A stretch of 64,000 nt of DNA, from contig SWDT01000022.1 in the NCBI GenBank assembly GCA_009193035.1, positions 248,001 through 312,000 of the forward strand, read 5' to 3'. Within the stretch, counting starts at the first letter, position 1. Every line of letters begins with the position of its first letter. Below, one piece after another: positions 44,927 to 55,967 of this stretch. A model generated the notes under the pieces. It saw only the letters and a program-made list of their open reading frames with translations, was not told the origin of the DNA and searched no databases. The position numbers and the translations under genes were made by a program. The stretch is from Halicephalobus mephisto (Eukaryota; Nematoda; Chromadorea; Rhabditida; Panagrolaimidae).

Positions 44927-47900
44927 ATGTACAGTATGCTAAACGAATCCGACCCTGAAAACTGTAATTCAGAGATTTCTCTCGGATGGATATACGTCCG
45001 AACCGTCTGGAACCTCATCTCCATCGTCATAAACTTCATGTTGATGGTGTTACTGTACAAGATGCCTAATCTACTTTTCGGATGCTTCGACAAATTATAC
45101 ATGTGTACTTTCATCGCGGATTTACTGGCGAACATCGCTAGAGTGTTGTTGAAGTATTTTCCCATAATTTTTTGCAATTTACACTTTATTATTCTTCTGG
45201 AGCGGCAAATTGTGAGTTTTGTTATTCTTGACGTTGTGGTCTGATACGAATAGCTACACAAAAATATAACTTTTGGTCCACTAACAAATGCAAATCGTCG
45301 CTATTATTTAAATTTCATCACAAGTGTGAAATATTCATGAAAAATGTGAAAATTGTGTTATATTTTTATCATATTTCGCAATTATTACCGGACCGAAAGT
45401 TATGTTTTTTGTGTGAAGTTGATAGAACTATATATTGAATATAATGTATCTGATACATCAGAACTGTTTTAATATATCCACATATCACATACAATTCACT
45501 TATATCAACACAAAAATATAACTTTTGGTCCACTAACAGATACAAATCGTCGTTATTATTTAAATTTCGTTACAAGTGTGAAATATTCATGAAAAATGTG
45601 ACGATTTTATCACATTTCGGGTACTTTCCCGTTAGCTGACCGCATCCTCTCGAAACGAAAATTCTTTTGGCGCGCTTTAACCTATTTTTAAAAATTTCTC
45701 TCGATATTTAATGCTTTCTTCCAATTTTCCTCCTCCTACGCTCTGCACATTCAAAGAAAAATACTACTACAAGTTCCTACAGAGGAATGACATGTTGATA
45801 GATGTGTGCAAGGGTTGTTAGTTCACTTCCATTATCCTCTATCAATAGAGAAGTTGTAATTAAAATAAGGATTCATCTATTTCAACAATCATACCAGGTC
45901 CTCCTATTTTCTTTCTCTTTTGCGTAGAGATTCTGCACAAATTCTTCCCAATGCTGCGTTCCACACCACTGGTGTGTTTATCCACGCCAAGCTCTTCTAT
46001 ACAATTATTAATGGAGGACCATTCTCGAGACCAAAAATAAATTAGTCGAATAATAGTAAGAAAAGGTAAACGTGTGCCTTCTAGCCATGTATTACTACGC
46101 AAACTAATACTAGTTCTACAAGTACTTTTACAACAACGCCAATGCCCTTTATTAATGTCCAGAGACTATGACCGTTTAAACAGAACTTTTGTCTATGGAG
46201 CACACCACGGTCTTGTAAGAAGTATATTGCGTCTTTTTCTGTACTTGGGAATTCAAATAACTTCATGCTGATAAGAAAATGGAAGAGAAACGTTAAATAA
46301 TAAGAAAAACATTTAAAGTAGGCTAAAAGCGCACCAAAAGAATTTTCGTTTCGGGAGGATGCGGTCGGCTAACGGGAAAGTACCACATTTCGTAATTGCT
46401 AACAAGACCAAAAGTTATGCTTTTTTGTGTGTACTTTATTCGGACAGTTTAGGCAGAAAAATGACAAATTTAGGACAACAGAAATTTATGCAACAATGAC
46501 TAACTTAAAATTGCTGCTATTGAGTTTAAATACCTCAGATTAGCTGCATCTAACCATGACTAAGAGGTAACTATAACTTATAAGTACGTCTTTGCACATA
46601 TGACCTTGAAACGTGAACAATTATTTTAATTATTAATAAATAAAACGCGTTTTGTACCTTTTATGCCTTCATCCAGAAGACTAGACACAATAGTGAAGAA
46701 TAATAATAGGATAATATCAATTATGTAAACACAACACCCAGAGAATACTGTCCGAATAAAGTACACACAAAAAACATAACTTTCGGTCTAGTAATAATTG
46801 CGAAATATAATAAAAATATAACACAATTGTCACATTATTTATGAATATTTCAGACTTGTGATGAAATTTAAATAATAGCGACGATTTACATTTGTTAGTG
46901 GACCAAAAGTTATATTTCTTATATGTGGGCCGTAGAGTAATTGTTCTCCTTATTTCGTAGTTTTATGTAATTTATTTCGTTTGAATACTTTTTGGTAGTT
47001 AAACTAACTTAATATCTCGCAAGGGAAGTGTTCGAAAGGATTTGATTCCTCGGATTATTTCGAATCTTTCTCTCTCAAACTTGGGCTATTGAACTTGCAC
47101 TACAGCGAACACGATATAAAATACAAAAACAATACATTCAGTAGAATTTCGCTGAAACTATTAGTAGTCTTTCTGGATCGGTGGTGGTATCATCGTTCCG
47201 ATCAGGAAAGTACTGTACTCTAAGTGATCTTTGAAAAAGTTATAGTTGGTTTTGTAAGTTATCAGATATATGTTCAGAGTCCGTATTTAATTTTGCTTAA
47301 CGTTTTTCTAGAACGAAAAAGAGAGATAAATGTATAAAATTTCAAATCCCGAAAGTTGCGAAAAAGCAAGAGTACTTTCTTACTTATTCATCGAAATCCG
47401 GCCTCTATATTTTAGAGACGTTCGTTTTCTACTTTAACCTGACCGACTTTAATAATCCTTTTCTGCAACTAGGTGTATTTTTTGTCCTGATTATAACTAT
47501 TTTATTAGTTTTTCGAAAAACGGATCAAGAACACAATTAAGTCAATCCTAAATTTAGAGATTTTCCAAATTATCTCGCTTCAGAAAAGCTTTTAGAAAAA
47601 GCAGAATACAGATTCTGAATCAGTACTTCAAGAGCTACAAAACGGTATATAACTCATTCCAAAAGGCCACTCGAGTAATTGTATTTCCCTTGTCAGTTAC
47701 GTAAGCAAAATACTGATGTAAAAAACCTCGAAACCAGCGCGAGTTGAAGGGGAGCAACTGCCATACAACTCTAAAAACACTTTCCAGACCAGTTCGAGAT
47801 TTTTTAAAAACTTCACTACCCAACCAAGTCAGATTTTCAAAAATCTGGTTTTGGAAAGCATAATAGTCAAATTAGTCAATTAATCAGAGACTAAGTTTCT

Positions 47901-50750
47901 TGTTTTATTTTCGATGTTCACAGGTGCTCCACAACCACTTCTAACTGAACATAATCGAATGTAATTGATTGTACTCATTTTTATATAAAAACTAAGAAAT
48001 GAAGAAAGGAGTTAGGATAGTAAATAGGTGCTCCACAACCACTTGTAACTGAATGTAATCGAATGTAATTGATTGTATTCATTTTTATATAAAAACTAAG
48101 AAATGAAGAAAGACGTTAGGATTGTAAATAGGTGCTCCACAATTACTTGTAATCGAGTGCACTTGATTATACTCATTAAACATATAAAACCTAAAATGAA
48201 GATACAGTAATAACTCTTTTCTTGGTTTTTTAGTTTTTATATAAAAATGAATACAATCAATTACATTCGATTATGTTCAGTTACAAGTGATTGTGGAGCA
48301 CCTATGTACAATTGTAACTCTTCTCTTGGTTTTTTAGTTTTTACATAAAAATGAGTAAAATCAATTAAATTCGATTATGTTCAGTTAGAATTGATTGTGG
48401 AGCACATATAAATGAAGAAAAGAATGATGATTGTATTTTCATTTTAAGTTTTATATATCCAATGAGTATAATCGAATTTTCTCGATCATGTGTGATTATA
48501 GAGCACCTGTTTTTTTTTGTAAAAAAAATTTCCTTTTTTCTTCAAATACGTACAATTCTAGTCAATCATCCGACAAATGTGATTATTAATGATTAAAATT
48601 TAATAATTAATTATTGAGTGATTGTAGCCTCTGGCGTCCATCGTGAACGGAATAGAATGGTACTTGGCCTTCGTGATGATCGTCAGTGCTTTCTTCTTCA
48701 ACATCGACCGTACTGTCTTGGTGATATCCCCGAGGAATTATCCCTGGGTGAGTATTTATCAAATAAATAAAAAAATTCATTCTAAAAAATATATATTCAA
48801 AAAATTCAACAAAAAAATACAAATTTTTAATTTTTTTGTGTAAGTATTTACAATAGACCTTGGATATAAGATACCCCCGTTATAACATATCTTGCGTTAT
48901 AGTATATGGTCTAAGTAAGTGAGTTTAGTTAGTTTGCCGTCAAATTGACCCCCTATAATATATCCTTTGTTATAGCATATGCTTTGCTCGGTATCAAGGG
49001 GGTATCTTATATTCAAGTTCTATTGTACAATCGAACTTCGATATCAGATACCTCCACTATAACATATGCAACGTTATAGCATACAGTGTGAATGAGTTTA
49101 GTTAGTTTCCCTTCAAATTGACCCCCCTATAACATATGCTTTGCTCGGTATCAAAGGGGTATCTTATATCCAAGTTTGACTGTATTTCGATTTATCAGTA
49201 ATTTGGCTGTTAATCTGTTATTTATAAAATTCTTGTGAAATTTAAGAAGAAAATTTTTTTACATCAGTAATTATTACGATTTTCTAGTGATTGAAAGTGA
49301 TTATTTAAATCTAAACCAAACAAAACTCAATTTTTGTTGAAAATTATTTTTTTTGTTTAAAAGTGCTATTTTTGAGAGAATATTATTTCAATTTTTGACT
49401 ATTATTATGAATATTTTGATTTTTGTATATTTTTGAATATTTTTGTATATTTTTGTATATTTTTGTATATTTTTATATATTTTTGAATATTTTTATATAT
49501 TTTTATATATTTTTGTATATTTTTGTATATTTTTGTATATTTTTGAATATTTTTGAATTTGTAGATCTGCAATGATGTCGTCAAATGGACTCTCGTTAGT
49601 TTCGTCTGGATCGTTCCTGTTCTTTGGGTTTTGCCCATGTTTGGGGATTGCTGTAGAAGTGTCTATCTTACAGAAGGCTCTCCTCCGGTGTTCATCGATT
49701 CCGACGTGGAGTCCATCTACGACACAATCGACATGCTTCTGGAGGCGATGATTTACCTCCCTGTAATTTTCTCCTGCAATTGTGTTTCCATCGTCGTCCT
49801 CCATTACCGGTACATAGAGCTCCAAAAAAGACACAATATCGAAATTCAGAATATGATGAAGAAAAAGGAACAAATTTGGAAGACGGATTCAAGTCTCCAG
49901 ATCAACGTGCTTCCGAAACTAGAGGAACTGAAGGAGCTCTACAACGTCGGGGACAAGGATTCCGTGTATCTGAGGATCCACAGGAGACGCAGAAAAAGAA
50001 GTAATTTTTTAAACAAAATTAATCAAAAAACAAAAAATACTTTCAAAAAATTATTAAAATCACAAAATACGAAATTTTTCAATTTGGTCTCGAATGGAAA
50101 ATTCTAAAATTTCGTGTCGGGATGATTTTGAATTTTTAAAACTATTTATTTTTTATATAATTCTAGAATTTTTAGAAACATAAAATACGAAATTTTTTTA
50201 CTTTGATCTCGAATGGAAAGTTCTAAAATTTCGTGTCGGGACGATTTTTGAATTTTTCAAACTATTTATTTTTTATATAATTCTAGAATTTTTAGAATCA
50301 CAAAATACGAAATTTTTCAATTTTTGTCTCGAATGGAAAGTTCTAAAATTTCGTGTCGGGATAATTTTTGAATTTTTGAAACCATTTATTTTTTAATAAT
50401 ATTGTTGGTTTTTAGATGATTTTTTTGTTCGAAAAAGAATCATGGCGGAATTCGACATGGCGATCGTGACCCTGATTGACCAGATGCTGGACGCCGTCGG
50501 AATTTTTTTTTACTTGTTATTCTGGGGCGGAAACAACGGATGGATCGACGTCGACGTCGAAGATGTTCTTTTTAATTATGACGTCACATGGGAATTAGGG
50601 ACTACTTGTCAAGCATTTATTTTGATGATTATCTGTCCCGAAGTCAGACGAGCTTTTTTTAGATTTTATGGAAAATCTTTAATCCACTTCAGAGATCGAC
50701 TGTCAGACTTTCTCTGGCGGATTCGGTCGCTTGGTCCTTTCTCTCTTTAA
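44927..50750 (+). CDS. Seven-transmembrane receptor (nematode GPCR)
   Basis: Four exons (44927-45211, 48628-48747, 49565-50000, 50416-50750) join in frame to 391 residues. TM1 is TVWNLISIVINFMLMVLLY, TM2 runs over LYMCTFIADLLANIARVLL, and TM3 is WYLAFVMIVSAFFF followed by NIDRTVLVI in the place of the DRY motif. TM4 is WTLVSFVWIVPVLWVLPMF and TM5 is AMIYLPVIFSCNCVSIVVL. A third cytosolic loop of about 75 charged residues follows (HNIEIQNMMKKKEQIWK ...). TM6 is MLDAVGIFFYLLFWGG and TM7 ends ILMIICPEVRRAFF. This looks like a rhodopsin-like nematode receptor; the chemoreceptor or peptide-receptor subfamily cannot be told. The first intron is 3.4 kb and full of transposable elements, yet the splice frames are preserved. 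Confidence 0.82.
45256..45415 (+). mobile_element. MITE, about 160 bp (family CACAAAAATATAACTTTTGG)
   Basis: Starts CACAAAAATATAACTTTTGG and ends with the inverse, CCGAAAGTTATGTTTTTTGTG, so it has its own imperfect terminal inverted repeats. Two more copies lie at 45508-46432 and, inverted, at 46762-46926. Confidence 0.8.
45508..46432 (+). mobile_element. Second MITE copy, split by a Merlin element
   Basis: Matches 45256-45415 at its left end up to ATCACATTTCG. After the insertion it resumes with ACATTTCGTAATTGCTAACA to TTTTGTGTG. Removing 45620-46384 and one copy of the 8-bp duplication restores a standard 160-bp unit. Confidence 0.8.
45620..46384 (-). mobile_element. Merlin-family DNA transposon, internally deleted
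   Basis: The ends GGTACTTTCCCGTTAGCTGA and its inverse form terminal inverted repeats of about 70 bp (45620-45692 and 46315-46384). The 8-bp target duplication ACATTTCG flanks it at 45612-45619 and 46385-46392; Merlin elements make 8-9-bp duplications. On the minus strand a broken transposase reads FLQDRGVLHRQKFCLNGHSL, then in another frame RCCKSTCRTSISLRSNTWLE, LIYFWSREWSSINNCIEELG and KKIGGPGMIVEIDES. The last carries the first acidic catalytic residue of the DDE domain of ISXO2/IS1595-like enzymes. It stops two residues later, so the remaining catalytic core has been deleted; one frameshift lies near 46155. This copy cannot move by itself. Confidence 0.87.
46433..46764. mobile_element. 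Short element with TACTTTATTCGGACAGT inverted ends
   Basis: GTACTTTATTCGGACAGT at 46432 is repeated inverted as ACTGTCCGAATAAAGTAC at 46747-46764. The 330-bp interior has no coding frame. It sits exactly between two copies of the CACAAAAATATAAC MITE, so the three may be one composite unit. Confidence 0.6.
46762..46926 (-). mobile_element. Third MITE copy, inverted
   Basis: Reverse complement of 45256-45415 with about 10 percent differences. Together with the first copy it forms a long inverted repeat around 45256-46926. Confidence 0.8.
47921..48515. mobile_element. Cluster of AGGTGCTCCACAA repeats in both orientations
   Basis: Three direct copies of a roughly 100-bp unit (AGGTGCTCCACAACCACTTG, TAATCGAATGTAATTGATTG, TTTTATATAAAAACTAAGAA) near 47929, 48025 and 48130 are followed by three inverted ones ending TTGTGGAGCACCT near 48303, 48403 and 48510. 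The layout suggests a foldback-type MITE that was duplicated. No coding capacity. Confidence 0.75.
48853..49192. mobile_element. Two tandem copies of a palindromic, roughly 170-bp MITE
   Basis: Copy 1 (48853-49027) begins CAATAGACCTTGGATATAAG with ATACCCCCGTTATAAC. It ends GGGGGTATCTTATATTCAAG and TTCTATTGTAC, the inverse. Copy 2 (49027-49192) has the same plan. They lie in intron 2 of the receptor gene. Confidence 0.8.
49405..49560 (+). repeat. (TATATTTTTG)n microsatellite
   Basis: About 15 units of TATATTTTTG or TATATTTTTA directly before the acceptor of receptor exon 3. It may serve as an extended pyrimidine-rich acceptor. Confidence 0.9.
50001..50415 (+). repeat. Receptor intron 3, three copies of a 120-bp unit
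   Basis: Each unit carries TTTGGTCTCGAATGGAAAAT, AATTTCGTGTCGGGATGATT and ATTTTTTATATAATTCTAGA. It is one of the clearest local expansions of the dispersed GGTCTCGA...TGGAAA sequence. Confidence 0.85.
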
Positions 50751-51481
50751 AAACAAGAAACGCAACCGTGACCGCCGAAGGCAAAACTGGTAATTGCATA
50801 ACCGTTGACTAAGCAAAACGTGTTTGTTGTTTTTTACGGACAAGTATTCCATAGAACCTTCTGAAATCTCCCAAAAAAACTAATAAAAGGTTTTAAAAAC
50901 TATATAAAATTATTCTCAAGTGTCATACAAGTTTCAAAAAAAAGTTCAAAAAATTTCAGAATTCGTTGAAAATCTTTAAAATCTTTGAATATTTTATGGA
51001 ACTTTTTAAATTCTGATGAAACCTTCTGAAATTTCTTTAAAAAAATTATAAAATTATTTTCAATTGTCATACAAGTTTCAAAAAAAAGTTCAAAAAATTT
51101 CAGAATTCATTGAAAATTTTAGAATATTTTATGGAAGTTTCTAAATTCTGATGGAACCTTCTGAAATCTCCCAAAAAAAACTAATAAAAGTCTTTAAAAA
51201 CTATATAAAATTATTCTCAAGTGACATACAAGTTGCAAAAAAAGTTCAAAGAACTTCAGAAATCCTCAAACCTCAAAGAAGGATTCTGAAGACCACAAGA
51301 ATCTCTTCAAAATTCTACAAAGTTCTCTATTTTGATACAACTTCGGAATCGAGATTCCAAAAATTTCCAAAATTTTACAAAATCTATTTCTAAAATTGTC
51401 ATTGAAAAAAATCAACTATATTTTTTATTGACCACATTGAAGGCCAAAATATAGACCAGAGGAAAAAGGGGGGTGGGGGAC
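50751..51481. repeat. Intergenic DNA with a roughly 145-bp repeat, three copies
   Basis: Copies near 50850, 51000 and 51140 contain AACCTTCTGAAATCTCCCAA, ACTATATAAAATTATTCTCA and AGTTTCAAAAAAAAGTTCAA. Downstream of the receptor and of the convergent collagen. No gene. Confidence 0.75.
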
Positions 51482-52446
51482 TTAACGACGAGTTCCATCT
51501 TCGAAGAAGACACCGCCGTCGATGGCACAGTACTTGGGGCAGATACCCTTCTCTCCGGCGCCTCCGGGAGGTCCGGCTTGTCCGGGTTGTCCGGGGTTTC
51601 CGTCGTTTCCGGGAAGACCGTCGGGGCCAGGGGGTCCTTTGGGTCCGGGTTGTCCGGGAGTTCCGTCGTTTCCGGGTTGTCCAGGGGGTCCAGCAGGTCC
51701 GGGAGGTCCGGCGTTTCCTGAAGGGAAAATCGTAAGCATAAACAGAATGATCGACATGACTTACCGGGAGGTCCAGGGGGTCCGGGGAGGACGGGTTCGC
51801 TCTGGGCAGGGGCTCCGGGTTGTCCAGGGGCTCCAGGCTGTCCGGGCTGTCCAGGGGGTCCGGGGGGTCCTTTGGGTCCAGGTTCTCCAGGAGCAGCATC
51901 GGTTCCAGGGTTTCCGGGTTGTCCAGGGGCTCCGGCGTCTCCAGGGGGTCCAGGGGGTCCAGGAGGGCCAGGAGGACCGGCAGGACAAGGTTTGCAAGGG
52001 GGTGGAGTGACGGGTTCACAAGGTTGAACAGGGGGTTTCCCAGGGTTCCCAGGAAGACCAGGAGCACCAGGCTTACCAGGTCTGCCAGGCTTTCCAGGAG
52101 TACCAGCAGGACCTGGAGGACCTGGCAAGCAGCAAGAATCACAAGATCCACCGGCAGCGGCGGCAGTAGCAGAACCCCCACTAACGCCGGAATCGTATCC
52201 AGCTTGACGAGCAGTTCTGTTGCCAGAGGCAACGGGGAGGTTCTTCAAGCTATTAACCTCACTCCAGATGTCCTTAGCAGATCCCTTACAGAAAGTAATC
52301 TCATTGTGCATCTGACGACGAACATGATGAACATAGTTGTAGACCATAGGCAAAGTGACACAAACAGACAAAACTGCCACGACGGAAAAAGTGACAGCCG
52401 AATAGGCCACAAAACGGTAAGCCTTTATCCTGTTTTCCAAATCCAT
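51482..52446 (-). CDS. Cuticle collagen
   Basis: Cuticle collagens are secreted, processed, trimerised and cross-linked outside the epidermis. Two exons (52446-51765 and 51717-51482) give 305 residues. The N-terminus ([20 protein letters not shown], then the hydrophobic [18 protein letters not shown]) is the signal-anchor typical of the family. NRTARQ resembles the subtilisin-like cleavage site that precedes the triple helix. Cysteine clusters CDSCC and CKPC flank Gly-X-Y blocks. The helix ends at [20 protein letters not shown] and TRR, the standard C-terminal tail. The ATG at 52446 starts the standard MDLE form; another in-frame ATG lies at 52464. No glycine interruptions suggest decay. Exons have codon use typical of highly expressed worm genes. 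Confidence 0.96.
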
Positions 52447-52502
52447 GGTCCGATCCTGGTTCAACCAAAAAGCGAACTCTGCTCATTTGGTCCCAGAATC
52501 CT

Positions 52503-52512
52503 CCTTTTATAG
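52503..52512 (-). promoter_or_regulatory. TATA box of the cuticle collagen
   Basis: CTATAAAAGG on the minus strand, about 57 bp upstream of the ATG at 52446. Strong TATA boxes close to the start codon are usual for nematode collagen genes with pulsed expression. Confidence 0.75.
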
Positions 52513-52599
52513 AAAAATCGTCAAAGATCCTCCTTCTGTTTCGGGGGCGTCTGAATGAAGGCCAACCCGAACCGGTTTGGACACACACCACTTCCTTCT

Positions 52600-54580
52600 G
52601 GAGAAAGTATCACCTCCAAGAAGCAATCAACGGAAATCGACATGGTTCAAGGATTCCTAAATGACTAGATATGCGTAAAAATGTAAAAACATATTTTATT
52701 TATTAATATTTTTATAAAAAATTATTTTTTAAACATGTTTTAAAAATTACGATATTTTTAAAAAAGTATAAAAAAATTATAAAAATTTTAAAATATTTAA
52801 AAGTTTCTATAAAAAAGTAAAAAAATGTATTTTATTCATTAATATCTTTATAAAAAAACTTGTTTCATTTTTAAAACGATATAATTCGAACTTGTCAAAA
52901 GTGTATCTAATATTATTTTTCATAATCTTTGGTCTTGAGTGGAAAATTTTGAAAAATGAATTTGATGATTTTTTTGAATTTTTATATTTTTATTCTTATA
53001 TGACTGTCACTTCAGAATCTGCTGGGTAGTTCTGGAGCCTTCCGAAAGTAGATTAACACTAAATTTGACATTTTTCGGTCTCGACTGGAAAATTTTGAAA
53101 ATTCGTGTTGAGACAATTTTCGACTTTTTTAGATTAAGATTTTTATTTTTTAATAATATGGATTTATAAACTTTTTAAGATTACTTAAATTCAAAATTTC
53201 ATTTTTATTGATCTCGACTGGAAAATTTTGAAAATTCGTGTTGAGACAATTTTCGACTTTTTGTTGTTAAAATTTTTATTTTTTTTCTATATTCTTTTTA
53301 TTTTGAGAATTACACGAATATTCGTGCAATAAATCAACCACAGAACATCATAAGACCGATTCTGAGAGAAATAGTCATGGTTTCATTTTGTAACTTTGCA
53401 AAATTGCCTCAGGCAATTAGCGGAAAGTCGGCTGAGACCGTCTGTGGAGTTAGAAACTGATTTTGATTAGAATCTTCGGAAATTAGATAGCCCGAGGGAG
53501 CTGGTTTCCTTGTTTACTCTAATTTTTCTGAATATTTTTCTGGAAGGAATTCGAGGAAGATCATCACCGGTCAGTAAAAAACCAGGATTTTTAAAAAAAA
53601 ATCAAAATTTAAAGAAATTTTAGAATTGGAATCTTCAAAAATTAAGATTTTCGAAATTTTGGAGAATTTAAAAAATTTTTAAAAACATGCAAAATCTCAT
53701 TAAAGCTTCTAAAATTTTCCAAGATTCAGAAGAAGCTTCTGAGAACTTCCGGAATTTCGGAAAAAGTTTTGAAATCTTCCAAGATTCTGAGATCTTAGAG
53801 AATTTTATGGAAGTTTCTGAAGGCTTCTAGAATCTTAGAAACGTTTTTGAAATATTTTAGAATTCAATAGAAATTGCCAGAATTCTACGGAGGTTTCTAG
53901 AATTCGTCATGAAGACTGTGAAGCTTTTTAAAATTCCTTAGAAGCTTCCAGAATATAGTAAAAACTTTTTAGAATATAGTAAAAAATTTTTAGAATATAG
54001 TAAAAACTTTTTAGAATATAGTAAAAAATTTTTAGAATATAGTAAAAACTTTTTAGAATATAGTGAAAACCTTCCAGAATCCAGTAAAAACTTTTTAGAG
54101 TCCTCTACAGTCTCGTAGAAGTTTCTGGAACCTTATAGAAATTTTGAAGATCTTCCAGAATCTAGTAAGAACTTTTTACAATTCTCCGAAAATTTTTAGA
54201 ATCCTTTAGAAACTTTCAAAACTCACTAAAAACCTTCCAAAATCCCTTAAAAACTGCTATATTTTCCTAAAATTCCATTAAAATCATAAATTTTCCTACA
54301 ACCCAATAAATTTAAAATTTCGAAAATGTTTAAATTTTTTCAATTTCTAAAAAAATCTACTTTTAATTTTAAATAGGATTTTGAATAAATTTGAAAATTT
54401 AGGAGATTTAAAAAATCACAATTTCCTGATTGGATGTTTTTTATCGAATAACGTGTCTGGAATCCAGTTAAAACAGCGACAAATGCGTAATGATCGCCTC
54501 TGGCATTGTTATCTCGTAGCAGGTTATCCGATCACGCAATTTATTATTTCCAAAATTTTTTTCCGAAAAAAGAAACAAAT
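52600..54580. other. Intergenic DNA with dispersed motif copies
   Basis: 52660-52900 is simple A/T sequence. Copies of GGTCTCGACTGGAAAATTTT with GTGTTGAGACAATTTTCGAC lie near 53078 and 53208. A GC-richer block (53320-53580) contains ATTGCCTCAGGCAATTAGCG but no coding frame I trust. From 53938 to 54075 AGAATATAGTAAAAACTTTTT repeats about six times. 53600-54300 is the GAAATCTTCCAGAATTC type of diverged repeat. A plus-strand frame at 54381-54584 is short and unsupported. Confidence 0.5.
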
Positions 54581-54734
54581 TTGATTTAAAAAATCACATT
54601 TAAGAAAATCGACATTTTAAAAAAATTATATTTGAAAAAATTAAAATTATATTTTTTCGTTTTTTGCAAGAGTATTTGTATATTTGTAATCAAGGCAAAA
54701 AGTACACATAAGTATGAAAAAGAGTTATTGGAAG

Positions 54735-55200
54735 GTAGAAAATCAGAATAAGAAACGGGGAATCCTAAAGTTGATGATTGAAAAGTTCCATATGTCGCCA
54801 GATTCTCTTCTATCCTAATATTTGATATATCAATTTCTGTATTTTTATGATTCTTCCACTCCAGAAGTCTAAAAATATTGAAATTCATCAAGTTGAAACA
54901 GAAAATAAGGAATCCTAAAATTGATGATTTAGAAGTTTCACTTACCAGATTCTCTTCTATCTTAATATTTGATATATCAATTTCTGTACTTTCATATAAT
55001 TCTTCCACTCCAGAAGCCTAAAAATATATAAAAGTCTAAAAATATTGAAATTTACCAAGTTAAAACAGAAAATAAGGAAACCTAAAATTGATGATTTAGA
55101 AGTTTCACTTACTAGATTCCCTTTCATTTCGCAATATTTTATTTATAAATTTTTGCCTTTTTACCTCATTTTCTCACTCTGCAAAACTAAAGGTGTATTT
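54735..55200 (-). other. Tandemly duplicated exon-like units
   Basis: On the minus strand three units of about 165 bp each end in AGAATCT(G/A)GTAAGTGAAA, a perfect donor; the two lower ones start after ATATTTTTAG. The best copy (about 54950-55022) is a 72-bp exon-like segment reading ASGVEELYESTEIDISNIKI and EENL. The lower copy has lost 2 bp and its frame. The top copy keeps only the donor end. No further exons of a parent gene were found, so these may be relics or part of a fast-evolving gene. Confidence 0.4.
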
Positions 55201-55299
55201 AATTAAAAAATGACCAAAAGTGATAACATCGAAGTAGAAAAGAAAAAATCCTAAAATTGATGATCGAGAGCTGCCAAACAGGAAGCTTCTTTTCCACTT

Positions 55300-55640
55300 C
55301 CTCGGTAATTAATATATGAAACTTAAAATTTTCTCACTTTTGTGTTTTATATATCGAAAACTATATTTTTTGAATATTTATTTTTAAACATTTTAAAGAA
55401 ATTGTAGTTGATTTTATAAAAAATTTCGAAATTTGATATATGAAACTTAATTCGTAATTTTTGAATTTTATATATTGAAAATTGTATTTTTTGAATATTT
55501 ATTTTTAAACATTTTAAAGAAATTGTAGTTGATTTTATAAAAAATTTCGAAATTTGATATATGAAACTTAATTCGTAATTTCTGAATTTTATATATCAAA
55601 AATTGTATTTTTTGAATATTTATTTTTAAAGATTTTTAAA
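55300..55640 (+). repeat. About 122-bp tandem repeat, three copies
   Basis: Copies contain TTTGATATATGAAACTTAAT, TTTATATATTGAAAATTGTA, TGAATATTTATTTTTAAACA and AAAGAAATTGTAGTTGATTT, near 55305, 55432 and 55553. It lies upstream of the LRR receptor gene. Confidence 0.9.
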
Positions 55641-55967
55641 CAAATTGTAACTGATTTGGAACAGTTGAGTAAAGTTACTTTTCCTCTAAGAAATGCATGA
55701 ACTGAGTTTACAATTGCGGTCTCCATGGTTCACATAAACTTTACAGCTGACTTTAATAAAGAAAGTTGTCTTTCGAAATTCAAAAATTATTTATACTTTT
55801 CCAGTTGACTTGCAGATGACAAAGTCGGACTAATTGTTCTTTTTGGAAAGGGTTCTTGATTGAGGAAAACTTGGCCGGAACTTCTTGTTTCGTTTTTTGA
55901 GAAGGCTTGTTGGGTGATTCAATTTTGTCCAGATTAGATTTTTCAAAAATTTGTTTTTTACTAAAAG

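Noticed and set aside
49405..49873. Minus-strand frame of YKNIQKYTKI repeats
   Set aside because: It is the antisense of a TATATTTTTG microsatellite followed by the antisense of receptor exon 3.
51399..52232. Other long frames on both strands over the collagen
   Set aside because: Gly-X-Y repeats with a 9-bp period keep several frames open; only one carries the standard N- and C-terminal collagen signatures.
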